NCBI GenBank assembly: GCA_018715695.1
Contig: DVLB01000109.1
Coordinates: 1-45,736 of the forward strand
Length of the DNA stretch: 45,736 bases
Reading direction: 5' to 3'
Source: Candidatus Galloscillospira stercoripullorum
GTDB taxonomy: Bacteria; Bacillota; Clostridia; Oscillospirales; Oscillospiraceae
The notes under the pieces were generated by a model. That model was not told the DNA's origin and made no database searches. It saw only the letters and a list, made by a program, of their open reading frames with translations. Positions 1 through 8,557 of the stretch are shown piece by piece (within the stretch, counting starts at the first letter, position 1; each line of letters opens with the position of its first letter). The translations under genes and the position numbers were made by a program.

Positions 1-1
1 A

Positions 2-778
2 TCCACGGCGCAGCCCGTCAACGACAGCCTCATGGAACTGCTCATCATGATCGACGCCATGCAGCGCGCCAGCGCCGGCCGCGTCACCGCCGTCATGCCC
101 TACTTCGGCTATGCCCGTCAGGACCGCAAGGCGCGCGCCAGAGATCCCATCACCGCCAAACTCGTGGCCAACCTCCTCACGGGGGCGGGCGCGGACCGCG
201 TCCTCACCATGGATCTCCACGCCTACCAGATCCAGGGCTTTTTCGACATTCCCGTGGACAATCTGCTGGGCAACCCCATCTTCACCGAGCACTTTGAGCA
301 GCGCTTCGGCCACGACGCCGAGGGCACCATCGTGGTCTCCCCCGACGTGGGCAGCGTGGCCCGGGCCCGGGCCTTCGCCCAGAAGCTGGGCATGGGCCTG
401 GCCATCGTGGACAAGCGCCGCCAGAAGGCCAATTCCTCCGAGGTCATGAACATCATCGGCGACGTGCGGGGCAAGCGTGTCATTCTCTTCGACGACATGG
501 TGGATACCGGCGGGTCCCTGTGCGGCGCGGCCCAGGCCCTGGTGGAGCTGGGCGGCGCCACCGAGGTGTACGCCTGCGCCAGCCACGGCGTACTCTCCGG
601 CCCGGCGGTGGAGCGCATCGAGAAGAGCGTGCTCAAGGAGCTCATCTTCCTCGACACCGTCCCCCCCCGTCCTGATGTAAAATGTGATAAGATCAAGTAT
701 CTCTCGGTGGCCCACATGTTCGCCGAGGCCATCGAGCGCATCTACGAGGAAGTGTCGGTCTCTAAACTTTTCCTGTAA
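2..778 (+). CDS. prs: ribose-phosphate pyrophosphokinase, 5'-truncated by the window edge
   Basis: Makes PRPP from ribose 5-phosphate and ATP in the cytoplasm, for purine, pyrimidine, His, Trp and NAD synthesis. The reading frame is already open at base 2, so the start codon lies outside the window; 258 residues are visible and about 60 N-terminal residues of the usual ~315 are missing. Family signatures are clear: QPVNDSLMELLIMIDA near the cut, GYARQDRKARARDPI, MDLHAYQIQGFFDIPVDNL, and the PRPP loop VILFDDMVDTGGSL around visible residue 160. The first ATG in frame (base 32) is an internal Met. pth and mfd follow on the same strand, an order common in Firmicutes (often after glmU). The gap to pth holds a tandem repeat, so co-transcription is possible but not certain. 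Confidence 0.97.
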   Translation, partial: STAQPVNDSLMELLIMIDAMQRASAGRVTAVMPYFGYARQDRKARARDPITAKLVANLLTGAGADRVLTMDLHAYQIQGFFDIPVDNLLGNPIFTEHFEQRFGHDAEGTIVVSPDVGSVARARAFAQKLGMGLAIVDKRRQKANSSEVMNIIGDVRGKRVILFDDMVDTGGSLCGAAQALVELGGATEVYACASHGVLSGPAVERIEKSVLKELIFLDTVPPRPDVKCDKIKYLSVAHMFAEAIERIYEEVSVSKLFL

Positions 779-1037
779 GAAGCGCTGAGCCGCCGAGCAG
801 GGGAGCCTGGACTGAAGCGAGGGCGAGCGCAGGGCCGCAGGGCGGCCCGAAGACCAGCCCGAGTCGGAGGGAAGGCGACCCGGCCGCGAGGCGAGCGAAG
901 CGTGACAGAGAAGCGCTGAGCGCCCGGGAGCAGGCGCACAGCGAGCCCCGCAGACCGAAAAACAGGCCGACGAAGTCGGCGGCATTTTCGGTGGAGGGGC
1001 AAGCAGTGTGCCGTCGCGGAGGGTGCGAAGCGTGACA
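779..1037 (+). repeat. imperfect tandem repeat, two units of about 130 bp
   Basis: The 347-base gap between prs and pth has no convincing gene. It contains two head-to-tail imperfect units: 779-907 and 910-1037. Each opens with GAAGCGCTGAGC (779-790 and 910-921) and closes with GCGAAGCGTGACA (895-907 and 1025-1037), so both end motifs recur with a period of 130-131 bases. The + strand is strongly purine-rich and poor in T. Unit 2 carries a two-part hairpin, CCGAAAA (955-961) with TTTTCGG (985-991) enclosing GCCGAC/GTCGGC (966-980). Open frames on the minus strand across it look like composition artefacts. Function unknown. Confidence 0.7.
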
Positions 1038-1078
1038 ACCAAGCGCCAGACAGGCGCAAGACACATTGCAAAAAACAC

Positions 1079-1104
1079 GGGGGCGGGGAGAGATCCCCGC
1101 CCCC
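1079..1104. terminator. strong GC hairpin upstream of pth
   Basis: Perfect 10-bp stem (1079-1088 with 1095-1104) with loop AGAGAT. On the + strand no T-run follows, so it should not stop prs transcription efficiently. On the minus strand it is followed by GTGTTTTTTGC, so it could end antisense transcripts. It lies about 20 bases before the pth start. Confidence 0.5.
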
Positions 1105-1125
1105 GCCGCGCATGGGAGAGAGCTT

Positions 1126-1716
1126 ATGTTTTTTGGAAAAAAGGCCGGGGGCGTGGAGTGGCTGGTGGTGGGCCTGGGCAACCCCGGGGACAAGTATGAG
1201 AATACCCGGCACAACGTGGGCTTCATGACGGCTGACGTTCTGGCCGAGCGCAAGGGCGTACCGGTGCAGCGGCTCAAGTTCAAGGCGCTGACCACTACCC
1301 TCACCCTGGGCGGGGCCCAGGTGCTGCTCATGAAGCCGGTGACCTACATGAACCTGTCCGGGGAGGCGGTGGGCGAGGCTGCCCGGTTCTACAAGATCCC
1401 CCCGGAGCGGGTGCTGGTGATCTCAGACGACGTGTCCCTCCCCGCGGGCAAGCTGCGCATCCGCCGCAGCGGCAGCGCCGGAGGCCACAACGGCCTGAAG
1501 AACATCATCGCCCACCTGGGCACCGACGCCTTCCCCCGCATCAAGGTGGGCGTGGGGGGCAAGCCCCACCAGGACTACGACATGGCCGACTGGGTGCTGG
1601 GCAAGCTCTCCGGAGAGGACAAGAAGGCCGTGGACGCCGCCGTAGAACGGGCGGCCGACGCGGTGGAACGCTATATCCAGGACGGGCCGGACAAGGCCAT
1701 GAGCCTGTTCAACTGA
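1126..1716 (+). CDS. pth: peptidyl-tRNA hydrolase
   Basis: Releases tRNA from peptidyl-tRNA that drops off ribosomes. The 196-residue product matches the family length. Seen motifs: VVGLGNPGDKYENTRHNVGF with the catalytic His at residue 29, MKPVTYMNLSGE carrying the conserved Asn, and SDDVSLPAGKLRIR followed by SAGGHNGLKNI. The ATG at 1126 is chosen because GGGAGAG lies 6-12 bases upstream and the protein then begins a few residues before the conserved core; an in-frame ATG at 1066 would add 20 unconserved residues read through the hairpin. mfd follows after 37 bases, probably in the same operon. Confidence 0.97.
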   Translation: MFFGKKAGGVEWLVVGLGNPGDKYENTRHNVGFMTADVLAERKGVPVQRLKFKALTTTLTLGGAQVLLMKPVTYMNLSGEAVGEAARFYKIPPERVLVISDDVSLPAGKLRIRRSGSAGGHNGLKNIIAHLGTDAFPRIKVGVGGKPHQDYDMADWVLGKLSGEDKKAVDAAVERAADAVERYIQDGPDKAMSLFN

Positions 1717-1753
1717 AACGCTGCGTGTGTAAGAAAACTGTGAGGTGGATCCC

Positions 1754-4700
1754 GTGAAGGAACTGGCAGCCCTGGTCAGCCAAATCCCGGAATTTCAATC
1801 CCTGCTCTCCGCCATCGACTCGGGCGCCTGTCCCGCGGCGGTGAGCGGGCTGTCCGGCGTGCACCGGGCCCACTTCGCCGCCGGAGTGCGCCGGGAGACC
1901 GGGCGCAGCGTGGTGGTGGTCTGCGCCGACGAGACCGACGCCCAGCGTATGGCCGCCGACCTCTCCGCCCTGCTGGGGGAGGAGGTCCCGCTCCTCCCCG
2001 CCCGGGCGTTCACCTTCCACAACGCCGCCGTGGTCTCCCACCAGTGGGAGCACAAGCGGCTGCGTGTTCTTCAGGCGCTGCTCAGCGGCAGCTGCGGCGC
2101 CGTGGTGTGTACCGTGGAGGGCCTTTTGCAGCGGACCATGCCCCCCCGGCTGCTGGACCAGGCCAGCCAGCTACTGCGTCTGGACGGTCACTACGACCTT
2201 ACGGAGCTGGAGCAGACCCTCGTGGCCGCGGGCTACACCCGCTGCCAGCAGGTGGAGGGCGTGGGCCAGTTTGCCCTGCGGGGCGGTATCCTGGATTTCT
2301 TCTCCCCCGCCCACCCCATGCCGGTGCGGCTGGAGCTCTTTGGGGACGAGGTGGACTCCATGGGTCTCTTCGACCCCTCCACCCAGCGGCGGGTGGAGCC
2401 GCTGGAGCACGCGGAGATCCTCCCCGCCGCCGAGGTGCTGCCCCAGCTGGCCCCTGGCGGGTATGCCGGGCTGGTGGAGGCCATGGACGCCCTCATCGCC
2501 CGGACGGAAAAGCGCAAGGGTGACCAGAGCGCCCTCCTGCGCACCCTGCGGGAGGACCGGGAGCGGCTCTCCGCCGGGGCCCTCTTCCCCGCCCTGGACC
2601 GCTACCTGGCCATGATCTACCCCCAGCTGGCCACCGCCGCGGATTACTTCCCCGAGGACGCGGTGGTGCTTTTCAGCGACTGCCCCCGCCTGAGCGAACG
2701 GAGCGGGCACTATCTTCTGCAGCTGGAGGAGGACTGCAAGCTGCTTTTGGAGAGCGGCGCCCTCTCCGGAGAGAACGCCGTCCTGGCCCGCAGCTTTGAC
2801 GACTTCTGCGCCGGCCTGGATGCCTTCCCCACCGTCTATCTGGACGCCTTTCCCCATTCCCGCTACCCCCAGCCCCCCCGCTGCATGCTCAGCCTGATGG
2901 CCAAGGCCCTGCCCTCCTACGGCGCCAGCCTGGAGACGGCAGTCTCCGACCTGAGCCACTACCTGGGCGAGAAGTTCTCCGTGGTGGTGCTGGTGGGCAG
3001 CGAGCAGCGCTGCCTCAACCTCCAGTCCCTGCTGCGGGAGCAGAAGGTGAGCGCGGCGGTGGACTTCTCCCTCCACGCCCTCCCCGCCCCCGGCAAGGCG
3101 GTCATCGCCGTGGGGGGGCTCTCCGGCGGTATGGAGTACCCCAGCGCCCACTTTGCCGTCCTCACCGAGGGCCAGGCCGGCCACCAGCGGAAAAAGCCCC
3201 GGCAAAAGTCCCCCACCAACCGGCAGAAGCTGCGCTCCTACGCCGACCTCTCCGTGGGCGACCTGGTGGTCCATGAGCACCACGGGGTGGGCCGCTACCA
3301 GGGCATGGTGAAGATGCCGGTGGACGGGGTAGAGAAGGACTATGTGAAGATCGCCTACGCCGGTACCGACGTGCTCTACGTCCCCGCCACCCAGCTGGAC
3401 CAGGTGAGCAAGTATATCGGCTCCGGGGAGGACGCCGCCGAGACGCGCAAGCTCTCCCGCCTGGGCGGCGGAGACTGGGAGCGCCAGAAGGCCAAGGCCA
3501 AAAAAGCGGTGCAGGACCTGGCCCGTGACCTCATCGCCCTCTATGCCCAGCGGCAGCGCCAGCCGGGCTATGCCTTCTCCCCCGACTCCCCCTGGATGCG
3601 GGATTTCGAGGAGGAGTTCTCCTACACCGAGACCGAGGACCAGCTCCGGTGCATCGCCGAGATCAAGCACGATATGGAGACCGCCCGGCCCATGGACCGG
3701 CTGCTGTGCGGCGACGTGGGCTACGGCAAGACCGAAGTTGCCTTCCGGGCCATTATGAAGTGCGTGCTGGACGGAAAACAGGCCGCCGTCCTGGTACCCA
3801 CCACCGTGCTGGCCCGGCAGCACTACCTCACCGCCAAGCAGCGCTTTGCCAAGTACCCGGTGGAGATCGAGGTGGTCTCCCGTTTCCGCACGGCCGCCCA
3901 GATGAAGGAGACCCTGCGGCGCCTGGAGGCAGGCCAGGTGGACGTGCTCATCGGCACCCACCGGCTGTTCCAGAAGGACGTGCGCTTCAAGGACCTGGGG
4001 CTTCTGGTCATCGATGAGGAGCAGCGCTTCGGCGTAAGCCACAAGGAGAAGCTCAAGGAGCTTTCCCGGCAGGTGGACGTGCTCACCTTGTCGGCCACCC
4101 CCATCCCCCGCACCCTGAACATGGCCCTTTCGGGCATCCGGGACATGTCCACCCTGGAGGAGCCCCCCTCCGACCGCCAGCCGGTGCAGACCTATGTGCT
4201 GGAGCACGACTGGGGGGTCCTCTCCGACGCCATGCGCCGGGAGATCGAGCGGGGTGGCCAGGTTTACTACCTGCACAACCGGGTGGAGACCATCACCCGC
4301 ACCGCCGCACGCATCCGGGAGCTGCTGGGCGAGGAGGTGTCGGTGGCCGTGGCCCACGGCAAGATGAGCCAGGATGAGCTGGGTGAGATCATGAGCCGCA
4401 TGAGCGAGGGAGAGGTGGACGTGCTGGTGTGCACCACCATCATCGAGACCGGCATCGACATCCCCAACGTCAACACTCTCATCATCGAAGATGCCGACAA
4501 GATGGGCCTCTCCCAACTCCACCAGATCCGGGGCCGGGTGGGCCGGTCCAGCCGCCGGGCCTTCGCCTACCTGACCTACCGCCGGGGCAAGGTCCTCACC
4601 GAGGTGGCCTCCAAGCGCCTTTCCGCCATCCGGGAATTTGCCGAGTTTGGCTCCGGCTTCAAGATCGCCATGCGGGACCTGGAGATCCGAGGCGCGGGCA

Positions 4701-5299
4701 ATGTGCTGGGGGCGGAGCAGTCGGGCTTCCTCATGAGCGTGGGCTACGACATGTACCTCAAACTTCTGGAGGAGGCGGTGCTCACCGAGCGGGGCGAGCA
4801 GGTGGAGCTGCCGGCGGAATGCTCCGCCGACCTCACCGTGGCGGCCTCCATCCCCGACAAGTACGTCCCCTCTCCTGAGCAGCGCATGGACCTCTACCGC
4901 CGTATTGCCGCCATCCGCAGCGAGGAGGAGGCCGACGATCTGACCGACGAGCTCATCGACCGCTACGGTGATCCCCCCCGGGGCGTCAACAACCTTATCG
5001 CCGTGGCCCTCATGCGCGCCGCCGCCGCCCGCTGCGGCATCTCGGAGATCGTGCAGCGGGGCATGAGCCTGCAGTTTATCCTCTCCTCCTTTGACCTCAA
5101 CCGCCTGAGTGCCCTGTGCGCCCAGGAAAAATATCGGGGCCGGCTCCTCTTTTCAGCCGGGGAGCGCCCCTACCTGTCCCTGCGCCTCAAGAAAAGCGAC
5201 GACCCGCTCAAGCTGGGCAGCCGCCTGGTGGAGGAGTATGCCCGCACCCAGGAGCGGCCCCCTTCCGCCGGCCCGGAAAGCCCTCATTCCGCTTTATAA
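1754..5299 (+). CDS. mfd: transcription-repair coupling factor
   Basis: ATP-dependent translocase that removes stalled RNA polymerase from lesions and recruits UvrA. About 1181 residues, the family length. Order of parts: N-terminal UvrB-like module, RNA-polymerase interaction domain near residues 495-555 (SVGDLVVHEHHGVGRYQGM, then YVPATQLDQVSKYI), RecG-like helicase with Walker A GDVGYGKTEVAFRA near 652 and DEEQRFGV near 755, motif VI HQIRGRVGRS, and a C-terminal TRCF domain. GTG at 1754 is preferred because GTGAGG ends 8 bases before it; an in-frame GTG at 1745 has no ribosome site. No good intrinsic terminator follows; only a weak GCGC-AAAA-GCGC hairpin near 5336. Confidence 0.98.
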   Translation: MKELAALVSQIPEFQSLLSAIDSGACPAAVSGLSGVHRAHFAAGVRRETGRSVVVVCADETDAQRMAADLSALLGEEVPLLPARAFTFHNAAVVSHQWEHKRLRVLQALLSGSCGAVVCTVEGLLQRTMPPRLLDQASQLLRLDGHYDLTELEQTLVAAGYTRCQQVEGVGQFALRGGILDFFSPAHPMPVRLELFGDEVDSMGLFDPSTQRRVEPLEHAEILPAAEVLPQLAPGGYAGLVEAMDALIARTEKRKGDQSALLRTLREDRERLSAGALFPALDRYLAMIYPQLATAADYFPEDAVVLFSDCPRLSERSGHYLLQLEEDCKLLLESGALSGENAVLARSFDDFCAGLDAFPTVYLDAFPHSRYPQPPRCMLSLMAKALPSYGASLETAVSDLSHYLGEKFSVVVLVGSEQRCLNLQSLLREQKVSAAVDFSLHALPAPGKAVIAVGGLSGGMEYPSAHFAVLTEGQAGHQRKKPRQKSPTNRQKLRSYADLSVGDLVVHEHHGVGRYQGMVKMPVDGVEKDYVKIAYAGTDVLYVPATQLDQVSKYIGSGEDAAETRKLSRLGGGDWERQKAKAKKAVQDLARDLIALYAQRQRQPGYAFSPDSPWMRDFEEEFSYTETEDQLRCIAEIKHDMETARPMDRLLCGDVGYGKTEVAFRAIMKCVLDGKQAAVLVPTTVLARQHYLTAKQRFAKYPVEIEVVSRFRTAAQMKETLRRLEAGQVDVLIGTHRLFQKDVRFKDLGLLVIDEEQRFGVSHKEKLKELSRQVDVLTLSATPIPRTLNMALSGIRDMSTLEEPPSDRQPVQTYVLEHDWGVLSDAMRREIERGGQVYYLHNRVETITRTAARIRELLGEEVSVAVAHGKMSQDELGEIMSRMSEGEVDVLVCTTIIETGIDIPNVNTLIIEDADKMGLSQLHQIRGRVGRSSRRAFAYLTYRRGKVLTEVASKRLSAIREFAEFGSGFKIAMRDLEIRGAGNVLGAEQSGFLMSVGYDMYLKLLEEAVLTERGEQVELPAECSADLTVAASIPDKYVPSPEQRMDLYRRIAAIRSEEEADDLTDELIDRYGDPPRGVNNLIAVALMRAAAARCGISEIVQRGMSLQFILSSFDLNRLSALCAQEKYRGRLLFSAGERPYLSLRLKKSDDPLKLGSRLVEEYARTQERPPSAGPESPHSAL

Positions 5300-5396
5300 A
5301 TGGTGAATCAGCTTTCGGTTTTTTCCAATGGTGCGCAAAAGCGCGTTTATTGTTAAAAACATATCAAGTACCCGATGTAAAAATTGCTTTTCTTAG

Positions 5397-5426
5397 TTGA
5401 TTTTCCCTGGTGGAAGGGTTTATAAT
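5397..5426 (+). promoter_or_regulatory. sigma-A type promoter of the thiolase gene
   Basis: TTGATT (5397-5402), an 18-base spacer, then a perfect TATAAT (5421-5426). AGGAGG lies at 5465-5470, nine bases before the ATG, giving a short leader of about 45 bases. Confidence 0.8.
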
Positions 5427-5479
5427 GTGGAGGACAAGGTTCCCCCTTACGGGATCCGAATTTTAGGAGGTCACCAATT

Positions 5480-6676
5480 ATGAAAGACGTCTATGTTGTC
5501 AGCTGCTGCCGCACCGCCATCGGCTCCTTCGGCGGTTCCCTGAAGGACACCCCCGCCGCCGAGATGGGCGCCACCGTCATCAAGGCTGCCCTGGAGCGTG
5601 CCAACATCAAGCCCGAGAACGTGGATGAGGTCATGTTCGGCTGCATCCTCACCGCCGGCCTGGGCCAGAACGTGGCTCGTCAGGCCAGCCTGAAGGCCGG
5701 TATCCCCATCGAGGTCCCCGCCTACACCGTGGGCATGGTGTGCGGCTCCGGCATGAAGAGCGTCATTGAGGCCGGCCGTACCATCGCCCTGGGCGACGCC
5801 GACATCATCGTGGCCGGTGGCACCGAGAACATGTCCGCCGCCCCCTACGCCATCCCCACCGGCCGCTACGGCGCCCGCATGGGCCACACCAAGATGATCG
5901 ACACCATGATCAGCGACGGTCTGTGGGACGTGTATAACAACTACCACATGGGCACCACCGCCGAGAACATCTGCGATCAGTACGGCCTGACCCGCCAGGA
6001 GCTGGACGAGTTCGCCGCCTCCTCCCAGCAGAAGGCCGAGGCCGCCCAGGCCGCCGGCAAGTTCGTGGACGAGATCGTCCCCGTCATGGTCAAGAAGAAG
6101 AAGGAAATGGTGGAGTTCAAGGTGGACGAGTACCCCAAGGCCGGCGTCACCGTGGAGTCCATCTCCAAGCTCAAGGGCGCCTTCCCCCAGGCTGACGGCT
6201 CCAAGGGCGAGCGCGTCACCGCCGCCAACGCCTCCGGCATCAACGACGGCGCCGCCGCCATCGTCCTGGCCTCCGCCGACGCTGTGGCGAAGTACGGCCT
6301 CAAGCCCATGGCCAAGCTGGTCTCCTGGGGCCAGGGCGGCGTGGACCCCAAGGTCATGGGCCTGGGTCCCGTCCCCGCCTCCCGTCAGGCTCTGTCCAAG
6401 GCCGGCCTGACCATCGATGACATGGACCTGGTGGAGGCCAACGAGGCTTTCGCCGCCCAGTCCGTGGCCGTGGCCCGCGACCTGAAGTTCGACATGAGCA
6501 AGGTCAACGTCAACGGCGGCGCCATCGCTCTGGGCCACCCCGTGGGCGCCTCCGGCGCGCGCATCATCGTCACCCTGCTTCACGAGATGGCCAAGCGGCC
6601 CGACGCCAAGAAGGGCCTGGCCACCCTGTGCATCGGCGGCGGCATGGGTGTCGCCACCATCTTCGAGAAGTGCTGA
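5480..6676 (+). CDS. thlA: acetyl-CoA C-acetyltransferase (thiolase)
   Basis: Condenses two acetyl-CoA to acetoacetyl-CoA; in anaerobic gut Firmicutes this feeds butyrate formation. 398 residues, the family length. Active-site Cys88 lies in [11 protein letters not shown], the conserved His near residue 353 in [12 protein letters not shown], and the second Cys near 384 in CIGGGMGVA. It has its own consensus promoter, a near-ideal AGGAGG, heavily optimised codons (repeated GCC, AAG, ATC) and a strong terminator, all pointing to a highly expressed single-gene unit. The crt, hbd and bcd genes of a full butyrate operon are not adjacent, so the link to butyrate is inferred. Confidence 0.96.
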   Translation: MKDVYVVSCCRTAIGSFGGSLKDTPAAEMGATVIKAALERANIKPENVDEVMFGCILTAGLGQNVARQASLKAGIPIEVPAYTVGMVCGSGMKSVIEAGRTIALGDADIIVAGGTENMSAAPYAIPTGRYGARMGHTKMIDTMISDGLWDVYNNYHMGTTAENICDQYGLTRQELDEFAASSQQKAEAAQAAGKFVDEIVPVMVKKKKEMVEFKVDEYPKAGVTVESISKLKGAFPQADGSKGERVTAANASGINDGAAAIVLASADAVAKYGLKPMAKLVSWGQGGVDPKVMGLGPVPASRQALSKAGLTIDDMDLVEANEAFAAQSVAVARDLKFDMSKVNVNGGAIALGHPVGASGARIIVTLLHEMAKRPDAKKGLATLCIGGGMGVATIFEKC

Positions 6677-6700
6677 TCTCCTAATTTCTCGGATACATCA

Positions 6701-6733
6701 AAGCGCCGGCTCCTGTTGGGGCCGGCGCTTTTG
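6701..6733 (+). terminator. intrinsic terminator of thlA
   Basis: Perfect 10-bp stem AAGCGCCGGC (6701-6710) with GCCGGCGCTT (6721-6730), 10-base loop, ending in a short T tract. Confidence 0.9.
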
Positions 6734-6784
6734 CAGTCGAAAAAACGGCCCGCGCAGGCTGAGACCGCAGGCAAAGGCTCGTGC

Positions 6785-6814
6785 TTGACCGGATCATATC
6801 CGTTATGATAGAAT
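6785..6814 (+). promoter_or_regulatory. promoter of the small membrane gene
   Basis: TTGACC (6785-6790), 18 bases, TAGAAT (6809-6814); an overlapping TATGAT (6804-6809) would give too short a spacer. The start of transcription near 6821 excludes the upstream GTG at 6816 as the start codon of the next gene. Confidence 0.6.
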
Positions 6815-6860
6815 CGTGGTCACACAAGCCAGCAAAGCTTTTATAAAGGCGCGTGATGAA

Positions 6861-7100
6861 ATGAAACGACTACATACCGTCCTAAACACCATAATGGGTG
6901 CTTTTTTCGGCGTTTGGATCGGCCATGGGATCTATGTCCTTTGGGACTTTAAGTCTCATCCCGCGCTGTACGCGATGCAGTCGGCACCGTGGTATACCAG
7001 TATCCTGGTGCATGGTGCCGTTACCCTCGCCGTGTTGCTGGTCTGCATTGTGATAAAGGCAGCCGCCAGACACAGAGCAACCCCGGAGGGGGACAGATAG
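6861..7100 (+). CDS. small two-helix membrane protein, unknown function
   Basis: 79 residues from the ATG at 6861. Two hydrophobic stretches are visible: about residues 7-26 (LNTIMGAFFGVWIGHGIYVLW) is shown here only in part as TIMGAFFGVWIGHGIYV, and about 47-68 contains LVHGAVTLAVLLVCIVI. A short basic tail (KAAARHRATPEGDR) would be cytoplasmic. The gene has its own promoter and its own terminator, which supports it being real despite a weak ribosome site. No family recognised. It sits alone between thlA and the convergent xdh operon. Confidence 0.65.
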   Translation: MKRLHTVLNTIMGAFFGVWIGHGIYVLWDFKSHPALYAMQSAPWYTSILVHGAVTLAVLLVCIVIKAAARHRATPEGDR

Positions 7101-7107
7101 ACCGATA

Positions 7108-7143
7108 AAAAGGGGCAAGGCGTATTTCAGCCTTGCCCCTTTT
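7108..7143. terminator. bidirectional terminator between convergent units
   Basis: 14-bp perfect stem (7108-7121 with 7130-7143), loop GTATTTCA, with A-tract and T-tract at the ends, so it can serve both the small membrane gene (+) and the xdh operon (-). Confidence 0.93.
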
Positions 7144-7175
7144 CGCTTGCTATTCTCTGGGCGGCGGGATACCCC

Positions 7176-7667
7176 TCAGCCCTCCTTGCCCACGAACTTG
7201 TGGGCCTCGTTCACCGCCCGCTCCACGGCGTTCAAAATGTTCTGATAGCCGGTGCAGCGGCACAGATGGCCTGAGATGAGCTTGCGCAGCTCGTCCCGGG
7301 TATAGGTCTTGCCCGAGCCCACAATCTCCACGGCGGACATGATGATGCCCGGGGTGCAGAAACCGCACTGGACGGCGGCCTCCTCCACGAAGGCCTTTTG
7401 GATGGGAGAGAGCTCTCCGTTCTCGTTCTGGAGCCCCTCCACGGTGAGGATGGTCTTGCCATCGGCCCATACGGAGAGGTAGATGCACGAGTCGATGGCC
7501 ACCCCGTCCACCAGGACGGTGCAGGCCCCGCACTCTCCTACCTCGCAGCCCTTCTTCACGCTGGTGAGGCCCAGGCGCTCCCGCAGGGTATCGGCCAGGG
7601 ACTCCCGGGGGTCCACCGCCACCTCCACAGCCTTGTTATTGACGGTCATGTGCAAAATCTCCATCAC
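7176..7667 (-). CDS. xdhC: molybdenum hydroxylase, [2Fe-2S] subunit
   Basis: Electron-transfer subunit of a xanthine-dehydrogenase-type enzyme. 163 residues. N-terminal plant-type ferredoxin cysteines 41, 46, 49 and 61 (KKGCEVGECGACT, then DSC) and C-terminal cluster cysteines 101, 104, 136 and 138 (CGFCTPGIIM, GHLCRCTGY) are all present, so both clusters should form. The start overlaps the stop of the FAD-subunit gene by four bases, showing translational coupling. Last gene of the operon, ending at the bidirectional terminator. Confidence 0.96.
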   Translation of the reverse strand: MMEILHMTVNNKAVEVAVDPRESLADTLRERLGLTSVKKGCEVGECGACTVLVDGVAIDSCIYLSVWADGKTILTVEGLQNENGELSPIQKAFVEEAAVQCGFCTPGIIMSAVEIVGSGKTYTRDELRKLISGHLCRCTGYQNILNAVERAVNEAHKFVGKEG

Positions 7668-8542
7668 AGCGCAGCGCCTCCCTTCCCGGCGGCCTCCAAA
7701 AAGGCCCGGCCGGACAGCTCCTCGATCAGCTGAATGCGATACTCCCTGGAGGCCCGCCAGCTGGTGCGGGGATTCACGTCGGAGAGGGCAGCGGCGCCGA
7801 TCTTCTCCGCTGCCTCACCCACGCTCAGGCCCCGGACAGCTGCCTCCGCGCTCATGGCGCGCATGGGCACCGGCCCGGCCACGCCGAAGGCCAGGCGCAC
7901 GTCCTCCACCGTCTTTTTGTCGCTTGAGAGCTTCACCAGGCAGCTCACCCCCAGGGTGGCGATGTCCATGGCGTTGCGCTGGGCGTACTTGATATAGTGG
8001 CCGGTCCAGCCGGCCCAGTTTGCCCTGGGAATGACGATCTTCACCAGCAATTCGTCGTGCTCCAGGGCCACCTTACCCACGCCCTTGTACCACTCCGAAA
8101 TGGGGATCTCCCGCTCGCCCTCGCTCCCGCGGACCCGGAGAATGGCGCCCAGGGCCACCAAGGTGGAGGCGGTGTCGGCGGAGGTGATGCCGTTGCAGAC
8201 GTTGCCGCCGATGGTGCCCGCCGCCCGGAGCTGGGGTCCGCCGGCGGTGTCCGCCGCCTCCCCCAGCACAGGGACGCTCTGGCGGATCACGTCGCTGTAC
8301 GTCACGTCCCGGAAGGTGGAGAGGGGCCCGATCTCCACGTCCCCTGCGGCGTTCAGGGAAATGCCCTTGAGCTCGCTCAGATCATGGATGGACACCAGGC
8401 GGCAGCCCGCCAGCTTTCCCTCCCGGATCTTGATGAGTACATCGGTGCCCCCGGCGATGACCACCGCCTGGGGGTCTGCACGGAGGGCGGCAATAGCGTC
8501 GCTGACAGAGGCAGCTTTATAGATGGATGCAATGTCGTACAT
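7664..8542 (-). CDS. xdhB: molybdenum hydroxylase, FAD-binding subunit
   Basis: Carries FAD and passes electrons from the iron-sulfur subunit to NAD+ or another acceptor. 292 residues, the length of the separate medium subunit. Seen: VVIAGGTDVLIKIREGK (FAD pyrophosphate loop) and GTIGGNVCNGITSADTA (second FAD motif), then the CO-dehydrogenase flavoprotein C-terminal domain. It lies 15 bases after the molybdopterin subunit gene and overlaps the next gene by four bases. Confidence 0.95.
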   Translation of the reverse strand: MYDIASIYKAASVSDAIAALRADPQAVVIAGGTDVLIKIREGKLAGCRLVSIHDLSELKGISLNAAGDVEIGPLSTFRDVTYSDVIRQSVPVLGEAADTAGGPQLRAAGTIGGNVCNGITSADTASTLVALGAILRVRGSEGEREIPISEWYKGVGKVALEHDELLVKIVIPRANWAGWTGHYIKYAQRNAMDIATLGVSCLVKLSSDKKTVEDVRLAFGVAGPVPMRAMSAEAAVRGLSVGEAAEKIGAAALSDVNPRTSWRASREYRIQLIEELSGRAFLEAAGKGGAAL

Positions 8543-8557
8543 GTTCTCGCCCTCCTC

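Noticed and set aside
2171-4522. 783-codon open frame on the minus strand opposite mfd
   Set aside because: Low-complexity Gly/His/Leu/Val composition with no domain motifs; a shadow of the GC-rich mfd gene, whose own frame is unambiguous.
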